NCBI RefSeq assembly: GCF_026745355.1
Contig: NC_079203.1
Coordinates: 1,121,249 to 1,185,248, forward strand
Source: Beta vulgaris subsp. vulgaris
Taxonomy: Eukaryota; Streptophyta; Magnoliopsida; Caryophyllales; Amaranthaceae
Direction: 5' to 3'
Length of the DNA: 64,000 nt
Shown in pieces: positions 23,601 through 34,410 of the stretch. Each line of letters opens with the position of its first letter. Position 1 is the first letter of the stretch. The notes under the pieces were generated by a model. That model did not search any database. It was not told where the DNA came from and saw nothing but the letters and a program-made list of their open reading frames with translations. The translations under genes were made by a program, and so were the position numbers.

Positions 23601-26404
23601 TTGCTATTTTTGTTGCTAAACTCCAATGCTTAGTTTTGTACTTTTGTTGGTCACTGTTCTGTGTTTCTAAATTCGCTAATACCCAAATGTGACATGCTAG
23701 CTCTGTAGTGTACTCATGTTTGTTATCTGTGTTTTCATTATGATTGGTTAGTCTCTTACAAGCATAATTTGATGTTGTATACTATCTCTTGCTAATCTTT
23801 AAAGTATTGGTGGTCAACATGCTGCCTACTACCTACTGCCAAGCTTGAATTTGTTCTGTTTCATCTCTGTCCTTTGGTGTCTACATCCTTGTCCTTTTTG
23901 GTGGTGTAAGGATCCCTTGTATGAAACTGGAGATATTAATATTTTTTTGCTTTCCTCAGCATGAGTTACGGAAGGAGCTAGGAATGGACGAGCATCTTCC
24001 TGCCGTATTGTTGATGGGAGGCGGGGAAGGAATGGGTCCCATTGAGGGTACTGCACGGGCTCTTGGAAAGGCATTATATGATGCTAATCTTGGTGAGCCG
24101 ATCGGTCAAGTTATTGTAATTTGTGGTCGCAACAAAAAACTTGCCGCAAAATTGCGTAAAATTGACTGGAAGATCCCCATCCAGGTATATAAGAGATTAT
24201 GATGGATTCGTTTTGCATGCATGGCTTATAATGGGGGTTTCAGTTTCACATGCTTCTGGGCCAAGCTCAGTTCTAGCTCACCGAGCATGGGCCTCAATAT
24301 GCTCCAGCTCAGGCTTGGGCTGAAGTTTCTCAAATCTTGAGAGGTCAAGCTCAGTCTTGGCTTTGTTACTTTCATGTTCTGTATTGCTCGTTTGAACAGA
24401 CACTTCAAGATTAACCAGTTAGCCTACTGGACATTTCAGGTGAAGGGCTTTGTTACTAAAATGGAGGAATGCATGGGAGCTTGTGATTGTATCATAACAA
24501 AGGTAACTATCTTTTTATTTATGAACAATTTTGGTTTACATAATCTGTATTCTTATGTTGCCTCCTCTCAGGCTGGCCCTGGAACGATTGCAGAAGCAAT
24601 GATTCGAGGACTACCCATTATTCTAAATGATTACATTGCTGGGCAGGTATGTCACTTTTCTAAGAGCCATAATACTATTGTCTTTATTGCTCGGTGTGTG
24701 GTCAGATATAATTATTTCTGAAGCAAACCCCAATCTATCTTGTCTGATAAATATGTGGTTTTTAATTAAAAAAGCAGTCCAAACCCCAAATTCTACTAAT
24801 TTGGAGAGATAGTTAGAGAATGCCTCGGTTTTAGATACTATGTTGGAGAAAGAACACAATGTTCCACAGGAAACTGATTGTGCCAATTAGACGCGGATGT
24901 GAAAAATCTTGCTCACCATTCTGGAAGCTTTATGTGACCATGTTAAGATGTTTCTTTACGCCACTTCCTTTGGGCTTCGGACTCTGCAGGCTCCATTTTT
25001 CTTCTACCCCCTTTGTTTGAATTTTGAAAACAATGTTACACACTTATAAAATTAAAAGTATATTATATTATCGGTATATAAATAGTCACTTTCTAAAATT
25101 AATAGTAGATTACAAATTAGATTTCCCAATATACCTCTACAGCTCCACTTTAGTTGAGTGATGGAAAGAGGGCCACTTTTCTCCATTTCAATTTTGTTCT
25201 CTTGTAAGTTTAAGGTAATTTGTAAATCTTAAAATGGTCCAAGTTATCGCACTGGTATTTAAAATTTGTAAGGGGGCTTTAATTCACAAGGTGGTATAGG
25301 TTTGATACGAGGAATCAAACCTGGTTGTTACTGCTGTGGAACTTGGATCATGATACCATGTATTTGCTTTAGCTTAGCGATGGATCTAGTCTCCTTACAT
25401 GCTGTTTGTTTTATCATTTTGGAATTAAGAATCTTTCTTATACTTATAGTTTTACTATCGTCATGTTTTGGTATATGAGGGTCAAATTTTATTTTGACTC
25501 GAGACTTTTCTTAGGTGAAAAACCTAAACTGATGCAAATTTAGAATCGTCCCATATGATAGTAATCCACCAGCGTCGCAATATTCACATTGTGAACTTGC
25601 TTGTGTGAATCCTGTATTCAGATGTGGAATTTACAGCATTTAGAAAACCATCAGCAGAAATTGCAATTTGCTTTAAAAGAAAGATAAACAATTGAAATAA
25701 ATTGCAAAGCTGATGACAGAAACTGGCAGCTGCTGGCCGGTGATGGTATTACACTGTTACTTTTCCCTGGTAGTACGCTGTTAGAGCAGTGAGTCCTTCA
25801 CAGTTGGCTGCTCCTCCTGACCCACTTCCTCATTGAGTTTCTAAAACCATACCTTCCAGGTTTGAGGTATGGGTTTAGAAGATTTCTATGAACCAAACAC
25901 CCCATAACCGATAATGCATCTGCCTTATCAAATTGACAAATAGTCATGCATTGTTATCTTAAGCGATAAGTAGTTAAGTACTATGTAATCTCGTCAAATC
26001 CTCAATTGTGAAGGCTTTGAACAATGCGAATATTTTATCCGATGGAGGATATATCATGTTTTTTTCAAGTGGAGTTGGGTTGTGTCTTGTGTTTAGGAGT
26101 GTCATTATCCTGTGCAAAGTGCTGTTTCCCAATCTCATCCTCCTTACTGGCTATGTTCTTGGTGCAGGAAGCAGGAAATGTTCCCTATGTTTTAGAAAAT
26201 GGTATCGGAAAATATTCGAAATCGCCCAAGGAAATAGCCAATATTGTTGCTCAATGGTTTGGTCCAAAATCCAACGAGCTGCAAATTATGTCGCAGAATG
26301 CCTTGAAGCATGCAAGGCCTGATGCTGTCTTCAAGATCGTTCACGATCTTCATGAACTCATCAGACAACGAAGTTTTGTACCCCAGTACTCTTGTACTGC
26401 CTGA
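20604..26404 (+). CDS. MGD1: monogalactosyldiacylglycerol synthase, chloroplastic
   Basis: Transfers galactose from UDP-galactose to diacylglycerol to make MGDG, the main lipid of thylakoids, at the plastid inner envelope (GT28 family, EC 2.4.1.46). Eight exons: 20604-21095, 21879-22051, 23173-23334, 23440-23581, 23960-24184, 24440-24502, 24572-24646 and 26168-26404. All have GT-AG borders and consistent phase, summing to 1569 nt (522 residues), the length I recall for spinach. Residues 1 to about 130 are a Ser/Asn-rich transit and linker region. [14 protein letters not shown] (about 138-150) starts the catalytic domain. [10 protein letters not shown] closes exon 3. [11 protein letters not shown] in exon 5 and [15 protein letters not shown] in exon 7 are the UDP-galactose-binding motifs. 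The N-terminus [14 protein letters not shown] agrees with spinach MGDG synthase as I remember it. No break is seen. Intron 7 (24647-26167) is the longest and holds a short piece of a dispersed repeat near 25500-25595. Confidence 0.97.
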
Positions 26405-28580
26405 CTTTGAAGAACAACAAGAAAACATAACGCAAGTAGGGAGTTCAAGTTTCTAGGAACCAATTTTACTCCTGATTTTTTTGAGGTGCAGGGGATGGGA
26501 AATCATTGTGTAGGAAAATGGTGATTGTATTCGTAGTAGCGTAGCATGATATGTGTATTTACATGAGCAAAAGTTATTATTTGTATTTCAACCATTCTTA
26601 TTGAAGCATGCACTATTTGGTGAGTGAAGAGTTGATAAGGAGAGGCAATAATTCAAAAATAACTACTTTAACTACCACCCAATATTATTGTGGGTTGTTT
26701 TCACCTGAAGATCCTATATCTGAATTTTTCTTTATATGTCAGAATTATTAGTTTCAAACTTAAACTTATCAGATTTTTACGAGCACTTAGAACTTGTGAT
26801 ATTCGTGAGTAGTACTTGAGGGCTTTTTTGTTACAATTGGTCTTGTAATAGATTGTCCACTTTCAATTTATAAGTAGGCGCGGTCCAAGCCCAATATTAA
26901 GAAAAGAATGAAACATCTTATCTTAATACTACCTCTGTTTTTATTTAGTTGCAACATTCACCTTTTTGCACAAACTTTAAGAAATGAGAAAAGAGAGTAT
27001 AATTGACCCACTTGCCCCTGCTACTAGTACTGTAATCAAATGGGGAGAGTTGGTGAAGTAAGGGTAATATAGTCAAATTATCCCAAAAGCTTTTCTAAAA
27101 AGGGAAATGTTGCAACTAATAAAAAACACCTAAAAGTAGAAACTGTTGCAACTAAATAAAAACAGAGGTAGTATAATGACTACTTTAATCTATTTAGTGA
27201 TCATTTTAATCTGTTTAGGGATCAACTTAACCTATTCAACAATAACAATCTTTTTTCATTTAGTGATTGATTCAATCCATTTAGTGACTAGTTTAATCCA
27301 TTTTGTAAGACTGTAAGACTATTTTTAAAAATTGTTTCATGTAATTCGATATTCAAAGGGAAACAAATGAAGGAGAAGAGAATAGACGACTAGGATAGTG
27401 CAAGATACGTAGAAATAGTGTTAGGTAAGAAAGAAATGGAATGGGCTTGTTAGGATAATGTAGGCTTGGGTTGTCTAATTTTATATTAAAATTAGACCGT
27501 CTATTATAATTATTTGTGTTTTTGTTATTATTTTTCAAATTTTAAAAAAATTAAAAACAAAATTAGAAAAAGTAATTTTCAGTTTTATGTTGTTAGTTTT
27601 CAAAATTAAGGTAGAGGTTCATTTTCAGAATGTTAAATAACAACCGAACATAATATGAACATCCCTAAAATGAAACCAATTCCAACACCCTCAGCTTTGA
27701 GAGAGTCTTGTATTCTTCTGTCTACTCCCTCATCTCCGGCACAATTGCACGATAAATGTAATCATTCTCTTGCTCTAGGACACAAGTTATTCCAATGAGT
27801 AATTTTGGCATGAACTACAATCACAATTAGTATCATGATCCTAAAACAGATTATTGATTCTTTCTCTTCTCCCTTCTAATATGAACATCCCTAAAATGTT
27901 ACTTGTTGTATTTTTATGCAGAATTCTATATGCTTTAGCAGACATCGCGTGCATATAAGACTAGTGAAAAAATATAGGAGTAGGTAGTCATGGCCCACAT
28001 TATAGCGGACTACAACATAATGTCCAAATTCTCCTCCATAATGTCCAAAATTAACATTAATAATTCCAGCTAATTAAGCTTACACGATTACATTGTGTAT
28101 TTTAGGTACGTTCGATTCTAAACTAATACCCACATTGGTACCGTGTAATTGGTTTGACGTAACAAAATCATATCAAAATTTAACTATCTTGAAATAATTC
28201 TTGTTAAATACTACTACCTTTTAATAGCAATTTGAAAAGCTTGGAATGAGGTATATGATTCAATGATCAAAAGAGGATTTGGAACCCATATAAGTAGAAT
28301 TATGTGAACGATATATTGTGTAACAGATCAAACTCTTAATAAGCTCTATGACAAATGACAAGATCTGAAGCAAAGATTAAGAATTATTATTCAATATTGC
28401 GGATAAATTATAAAAGGTAACATTTGCACAAACTTCCAAAGTTAGAATAAGAAAAGAGAACAAGCACTCACATACTTTTTTCTTTTTTGAGGGATACACA
28501 CTCTCTTTTTGAGTATTATTATTATTTGAGTGCTAAAACACAACTTTTAGTAAGAAAAGTAGACAATAACTCGAAAGGAA
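26405..28580. other. intergenic region MGD1 / germin-like gene 1
   Basis: Includes the MGD1 3' UTR, a Stowaway-type MITE (26929-27171) and a stretch at about 27175-27310 of degenerate repeats around TTTAATCCATTTAGTGA. No gene is recognised; the frame at 27353-27538 is low-complexity. Confidence 0.5.
26929..27171. mobile_element. Stowaway-like MITE
   Basis: 243 bp with perfect terminal inverted repeats starting CTACCTCTGTTTTTATTTAG, flanked by TA (26927-26928 and 27172-27173). Confidence 0.85.
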
Positions 28581-29207
28581 CTAAGCAGTCCCAAATATCC
28601 TCTTTAGCCGCATTACTTCTTCATTACTTAGAAGAGTGATTTGATCAACAATATCAGCAGGCAAATTGCTAGCAAATAACGCGGTGGTAGTGAGTTGTAT
28701 CGCTGGATTTGCGCCATTCAAGCTAACAAATGCAGTAGCTGGAGTTTTACCAACATTAACTTGAAAATGAAGCATGGATTGTGGAAAGATCATAACGTCT
28801 CCAACCTTAAGTCTTCTATAATATGCAGTGTTGGTTGTGTCAATGAATCCTGCAATTATAGACCCTTTTGTTAAGATAATAACTTCTGATGTTCGGTGTG
28901 AGTGGATTGGTATCACTCCACCTACACCAAAGTCTAGTCTTGCCATAGAAATACCAAGACCATTCAATGCTGGGAATGCATCGGCAAATGCAAGAGTCAC
29001 ATTATTTTTAAATATGTTTGTGGTGGTTCTTTCACCACGAAAACCAGTGTAAACGAAATCATCTGTTGTGATACTAGCAGGATCCTTACAAGCATACCCT
29101 TGTGGTCCCCTTGGGAGACTCAAGTCTCCTACACAAAAATCAAATTCAATAGCATGAGAAAGAGAAACCAAGAGAGAAAAAGTAGAGAAAATGATAAGGT
29201 TATTCAT
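28581..29207 (-). CDS. germin-like protein, copy 1
   Basis: A single-exon gene for a secreted cupin of 208 residues. The start at 29207 is preferred over an upstream ATG (29249) because it gives a clean signal peptide (MNNLIIFSTFSLLVSLSHA) and matches the start of the third copy. Mature features are Cys25 and Cys40 (germin disulfide), a possible N-glycosylation site at Asn69 (NVT), and cupin box 1 GGVIPIHSHRTSEV with His102, His104 and Glu108. Box 2 GDVMIFPQSMLHF carries His147. These are the four metal ligands of germins, but the gap between second His and Glu is one residue shorter than in classic germins (HxHPxxxE). The family is related to ABP19/20-type germin-like proteins of the cell wall; the biochemical activity (superoxide dismutase or other) cannot be read from sequence. 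A TATA box lies about 125 bp upstream. Confidence 0.93.
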   Translation of the reverse strand: MNNLIIFSTFSLLVSLSHAIEFDFCVGDLSLPRGPQGYACKDPASITTDDFVYTGFRGERTTTNIFKNNVTLAFADAFPALNGLGISMARLDFGVGGVIPIHSHRTSEVIILTKGSIIAGFIDTTNTAYYRRLKVGDVMIFPQSMLHFQVNVGKTPATAFVSLNGANPAIQLTTTALFASNLPADIVDQITLLSNEEVMRLKRIFGTA

Positions 29208-29330
29208 TTTTTGGAAGTAATTGGAGAGAATAGGTGTAATACTTTGCAAGCTAAGGGAAACTTTGTTTTAGTTTACTTAGCTTGATCTAAATTTTTAGTT
29301 AGGTTGCATCTAATAGTCATGATTGGGACC

Positions 29331-29340
29331 CTATATATAG
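29331..29340 (-). promoter_or_regulatory. TATA box of germin-like copy 1
   Basis: CTATATATAG about 125 bp upstream of the start codon on the minus strand. The position fits a TATA box with a short 5' UTR. Confidence 0.6.
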
Positions 29341-29734
29341 AGACGAGTCGAGTAATGTAGGTTATATATAAAACTGTTTACTTCAAACAACTTGCCCAAT
29401 TGATCACCCACTAAAAGACCTTGTTCAAATTGGAATTGCAAGGAGTTTTTTTTATATTTGATATATATTGTCTGCAAGCTACGGAACTATTGTTTACAGT
29501 TGACAACTTGACATATTAAATTCAAATATGATTTTATCATGATATCCAATACTAATATACTATTAACGACTTTGGGTCATTACTCATTATTGATGCATGA
29601 TTGGAATGGGGCATATTATTAGCAATTCCTCCATCTTTGAATACGTGCATTATAATGCTCTCTTTCTAAATACATGCAATATTTCTTAATTGCACACTAT
29701 CATAGTATTATTTTGTTCCTTAATATTTTTTTTA

Positions 29735-30428
29735 CAGCTCGTTTGGTTATCGTTGAAACTTAATTTTCATGGAAAGTCTTATTTCATGGGAAGTAAATTT
29801 CATCGTCTATTTCTTAGGAAATGGCTTTTGGTGTTTGGTTAAGCATAGAAATTTGTAATTGACACGGGTAGAGGTGGACATGGGCCGGGCCAGCACGTGG
29901 GCCGGCCTGGCATGAGTCCGCTCGGGGCCCGACCCGTTGCCCGCGGGTCTGTCACGGTCAAGAAATCTTATTTCAGGCTCGCACCGGCACAAGCCCGCCT
30001 AGATGGCCCATGGGCCAAATGCTCCTTTCCTTTGTTTTTTAACCTAAAACTGTCAAAAATCCAAAAAATAACATAAAATACGGGCCAGCCCGCAGGAGGC
30101 ACGATCCCGGCCCGCGGGCCCATGGACAAAATCTGGAAATTTTAGGTCCAACCCGCCACTCACGGGCTGGTGCTCGGGTCCGGTCCGGTCTGGCCCGACA
30201 TTTCCCCAAGCCCGACCCGTCCCATGCCCAGGTTTAGACACAAGAATTTCTAATCACCAAGGGGGGAGGGGTTGGTGATTAATTTCCTACACTCCATAGG
30301 AATTTTATTTCCTTGAAAATTCTATTTACCATGAATTCCCTATTTCCTACATATCAAACAATTATCTTATTTTGTACTTTCTAGGAAATTCAAATTCTAG
30401 TGGAAGTTGAGGTGAACCAAACGACCTC
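29735..30428. mobile_element. Tourist-type MITE carrying a nested hAT
   Basis: Terminal inverted repeats CAGCTCGTTTGGTT (left) and GAGGTCGTTTGGTT (right, inverted), flanked by the 3-bp duplication TTA (29732-29734 and 30429-30431), as in PIF/Harbinger-related Tourist MITEs. Without the nested 29869-30236 element and its 8-bp duplication it is about 318 bp. Confidence 0.75.
29869..30236. mobile_element. non-autonomous hAT element
   Basis: 368 bp of GC-rich sequence dense in GGGCC and GGGCCGG motifs. The ends are TAGAGGTGGACATGGG and, inverted, TAAACCTGGGCATGGG. The 8-bp flanks GACACGGG (29861-29868) and GACACAAG (30237-30244) match at six of eight positions, a decayed hAT target duplication. 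It is inserted in the Tourist MITE. Confidence 0.65.
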
Positions 30429-30980
30429 TTATTATATATAAATAAAATTACAAAAAGTTGATATCATAAAAGTATGTATTCTAACGAATCAAATAAAACG
30501 ACACTATACTTTGTAAGAGAATATGAGATAAGGCTGGTACATAAATAAATATAGAGTAGTTTTTTTTATATAGGTAAAAAGAAATCCTCTGAGCTGCCCT
30601 CGCATAGGCCCTCCATTCGGACTCCATTACAACCATACACCCCAACCCCTCAAACCCCCCCCCCCCCCCAATAATCTCAAGCAACTGATTGGGTAGGAAT
30701 TGAATCCTGGAATTCTCTAAGGAAGACATGTATTTAGAAAGGATGAAGTACATGATCGGAAGATATTCCTTGGTCTACTCTTATCTTTTTCTGGAAGGGA
30801 AATCGCAGACGCATTTATCATAACATACTAGTTTTTGGTCCGAGCTAAGCTCAACATGTGTTCGGATCCTCTAGAGTTGTAAACTAACTATACAAGGTAG
30901 ACAAGTGGTATTTTGTGTTATCATTTTAAAGTACACTATTAATAAATGAGAATTTTCCTTATCCGAGATATAGTCATCTA

Positions 30981-31219
30981 CTCGCTCTGTTTCAAATTAT
31001 AAGGCATTTTAGCTAAAAGAATTTGTTTCAAAATATAAGGCATTCTACAATATCAATGTAAGATTAAATGCAACTTTATATTATCAAGATAAGCTTATAG
31101 GTTATTTTGTATTATCAATACAATATTTAATGTCAACTCTTATTACCCATGCAAATCTAACTAAATTCTTAATCTATGTGCAAAAACCTTAAACGACTTA
31201 TATTTTGAAACGGAGGGAG
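30981..31219. mobile_element. Stowaway-type MITE
   Basis: 239 bp with TIRs CTCGCTCTGTTTCAAA and the inverted TTTGAAACGGAGGGAG, and TA on each side (30979-30980 and 31220-31221). It has a further internal TTTCAAAATATAAGGCATT copy. Confidence 0.8.
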
Positions 31220-33024
31220 TAATAACTAGTTGCAATTTTAAATCTTCATCATTAATTCACAAATCTTAATAAAACTAGTTTACAAAGTACAAATTTTTAA
31301 AAAGATTATATAAAATTTCCGTTAAAAGAAGATTAGTTTCTTTAATATAATATTTTATTTTCCAAAATATCACAAATAGTTTAGGCGGAAACGAATGTGA
31401 CGCATGTGGCATGTCCTCTTTAGTTTTTGTTTATGTAATAGTAATATATCTATGGTTTTCTATTATAGGTTACAAAATCCTTGTTTTATTTATAAAAAGT
31501 AAGCATTTCATTAATAGTGCACCTAATATAAGAAATTTCTACAAGGTCGATTGAGTTTCCGTAAACGATATTACCAGTTTGGATTTCTTTTCTTTTCTTT
31601 GTAATGTCTTCTTGACTTATGGATAAAAAATAGTAGTATATTATAAAAGTCATCTTTAAACCATTTATTTAACAATTACCCAAAGTCCTTAAATTGTCGG
31701 ATTTCCAGAACTCCATCTTTGAATTATCCATGTCAACTGCAATAATTTTCGGTTCCATTACTTAAGTTACGGAGTTTGCTGACCAGTGACTATATATATC
31801 AAATACATAAATTCTATCATGTACAAGTTCTTTGAACAAGGTAAAGTCAACAGAGCAAAACCATCGATGACCCGACAAAAATATAATCTCAACTTGCAAC
31901 TTTCTCACACGATCATTCTAAAAAAATTGATCATGACTTGTGATCAATATCATCAAATGTATCTCACTTATAATTTGAGCATGTAATATAATAAATCTTG
32001 TAAACAAGAAATTATTAATTATGTATATTAGTTGTTAATTAATTTGAAATTATATATATATAGATTAAACACAGCCATAAAAATCAACTATGGAGATTTA
32101 GAGTGTATTATCTTCATATAAACTTTTGGATAATTTGTGAGAAATAACCTTTTAAATACAAGTTTTTGCGAGAAATAAACTTTTAAAAAAATCTAGCAAA
32201 ATAAGACCTTAAAAATAATTTTTTTGTGAGGAACAACAGTGAACTATTTTATAAGCATTGACTAAGTATTTTGCGACTTCGATTCACTAAATTAAAACAT
32301 GCTAAGGCACGTAATCCACGTTTTTTATGTTTCGAACTCACCCCTCACAATATCTTGTGAAGGTTTTTGGTGCACGGACTCTCGGTGACTTGGTCACAAT
32401 TCTTGATTTATGTATTTCTTTCACTTTCTGTCTGTTTCCCTCCCGTGATCAAGACCTCTCTTTGAATCGTGTGGTTTTCAATTTCATGTTTGATTGTAAT
32501 GGTGGTGGGCTTAAAATAAAAAACCTCACAAAACCCTATTATACATTTACCAGCAAGAGAGAATAATATTTTAGAGTTTTGATCCAAAATCTTAATTGGC
32601 TCTTGATATCGTGACAAAAATAGATTGAACGGAAAAGGTTCAGATTATTTTATAACACAAAGGTGATATTTATAGTACATCATATAAAACCTAACTTAAG
32701 TAGAATTAGGAAAACATATCCTAAACTAAATATATCCTTAATTTATCATAACAATAAGACCTATAAACTAGGTGACTCGTTTCTTATATGTTTGTCAAGT
32801 TTTTAAAATGAATTAATTCTTTGTTCTTGTTCTATAAAATCCTTTTCTGAAAGTCAAAGTTTTTGGATATGTTTATGCTACAAGTTCCATCTAACTCAAA
32901 ATTTTTGGCTCCCATCCAGAAGCAAATATGACGCAATCCATCTTCTAAGTTGGTGCAATTGTTGATTAAAATTGGCACGATATAAACAAACTCTTCACCT
33001 ATATTCATAGCTAAGTCAAATGTT

Positions 33025-33479
33025 GAACTAGGAAGGTTAGCAGAAAAGTTCGTAAATAAGTTCGTCGAAAAAGCTTAAAATGATTTTTACTAGTCAGGCT
33101 CATGGAGTCAGGATGCTTGAAAAATACCTTTTTGGAAAGGAAAAAGGGCCAACGAATCAAACGTACTTCTACGCTCCAGATCGACGGGCTCTTTAAGTCA
33201 TCTGAGTTCGTTTAGGGCCCGAAAACAACATTTTAATTATTTCACGATCTTATTATTTCTTAATTTTCGTATCAGGGTTTTGTTTTGACTATTTAAACAT
33301 TATTAGCCATCATTAGATCAGAAGACAGTTTTTCTGCTAATAATAATATCTCAGAGTTTTATCTCTTTTCTAGTAGATTCCGGAGTTTTCAAAGATTTAC
33401 TACTTGTAAATCTGTCAGTTTGTTTTAGGAATTGCACTTGCTTTTCCTTTGATATATAATTCCAACTGCGTCAAATGTT
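33025..33479. mobile_element. 455-bp insertion with 10-bp direct repeats
   Basis: The paralogous flank of copy 3 runs straight from GTCAAATGTT into CATCAATAATG (about 39260-39285). Here GTCAAATGTT occurs twice (33015-33024 and 33470-33479) with foreign sequence between. The insert has no terminal inverted repeats. Read in reverse, it is related to a dispersed repeat seen at 35800-36200 and 58620-58990. Confidence 0.7.
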
Positions 33480-33665
33480 CATCAATAATGTAGAATTAAA
33501 TAGATTGAATCATTTTATTAAATGATTAAGGTACCAAAAGCTGAATTTTTACAAACTCTTAAGGTTAAATATGAAAAAGAAATATGCTCACACACACACT
33601 CTCTGAAATATAATATTTATAGGACGCATTATTAAGTAAACAGAATTGGATCTCCAAAAAGGAAT

Positions 33666-34291
33666 TTAAGCAGTGCCAAATGCCCTCTTCATTCTCATTA
33701 CCTCTACATTACTTAAAAGCGTGATTTGTTGAGCTATGTCTGCAGGTAAGTTACCACCAAATAAAGAATTCATAGTGAATTGAATTGCTGGATTTGCGCC
33801 GTTCAAACTAACGAATGCGGTAGCTGGGGTTGTTCCAACATTAACTTGGAAATGCAGCATGGCTTGTGGGAAAATCATAACATCTCCAACCTCTAGTCTT
33901 CTGTAGTATGCAGTGTTGTTTGTGTCGATAAATCCTGCAATTATTGACCCCCTTGACACGATTAAAACTTCGGATGTTCGGTGTGAGTGTACTGGTATAA
34001 CTCCACCGATGCCAAAGTCTAACCTTGCCATAGATATACCTAAACCATTTAAAGCCGGGAATTGATCTACGAATGCTAGAGTTACATTATTTCCGGGTAC
34101 GTTTGTGATCGTTCTACCGCCACGAAAACCAGTGTAAACAAAATCATCCGTGGTTAGAGTAGCAGGATCCCTACAAGCATATCCTTCTGGTCCTCTTGGG
34201 AGATTACGATCTGCTACACAAAAGTCAACTTCTATAGCATGAGATACAGACACCAAGAGGAAAAAGTGGAGAAAAATAGAAGGTTATTCAT
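33666..34291 (-). pseudogene. germin-like protein, copy 2, frameshifted in signal peptide
   Basis: From residue Val/Ser-His-Ala-Ile-Glu onward the reading frame is open to 33666 and encodes a full germin-like domain with box 1 HSHRTSEV, box 2 GDVMIFPQAMLHF and the same shortened ligand loop as copy 1. The expected ATG at 34291-34289 is in another frame: compared with copy 3, the signal-peptide region lacks three bases plus one more in a run of C (near 34260), and translation from that ATG stops after about 19 codons. Without a new start the protein would not be made, or would lack its signal peptide. A single-base sequencing error is an alternative, since the remaining frame is undamaged. A TATA-rich stretch lies at 34395-34410. 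Confidence 0.85.
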
Positions 34292-34394
34292 TTTGGAAAC
34301 TAAAACGAGACTATTGGTGGTTTATTTGCTATGGGTAGTTTTATTAGCTTGATTTCGATGTTTCTTGCATTTGATAGAAAAGATTATTGGCACC

Positions 34395-34410
34395 ATATAT
34401 ATATATATAT
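34395..34410 (-). promoter_or_regulatory. TATA-rich site upstream of germin-like copy 2
   Basis: A run of alternating AT about 105 bp upstream of the old start codon, in the place of the TATA boxes of copies 1 and 3. Confidence 0.4.

Larger units (their letters stand above)
29208..33665. other. intergenic region between germin-like copies 1 and 2
   Basis: Holds the copy 1 promoter, a Tourist-type MITE with a nested hAT (29735-30428), a Stowaway MITE (30981-31219), AT-rich sequence, and from about 31840 the downstream flank of germin-like copy 2, which is repeated downstream of copy 3 (37690-39450). A 455-bp insertion lies at 33025-33479. A poly-C run of 14 or so occurs near 30657. No further gene is recognised. 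Confidence 0.5.

Noticed and set aside
27175..27310. Possible minisatellite
   Set aside because: Only four or so degenerate copies of TTTAATCCATTTAGTGA-like motifs with irregular spacing; not a clear array.
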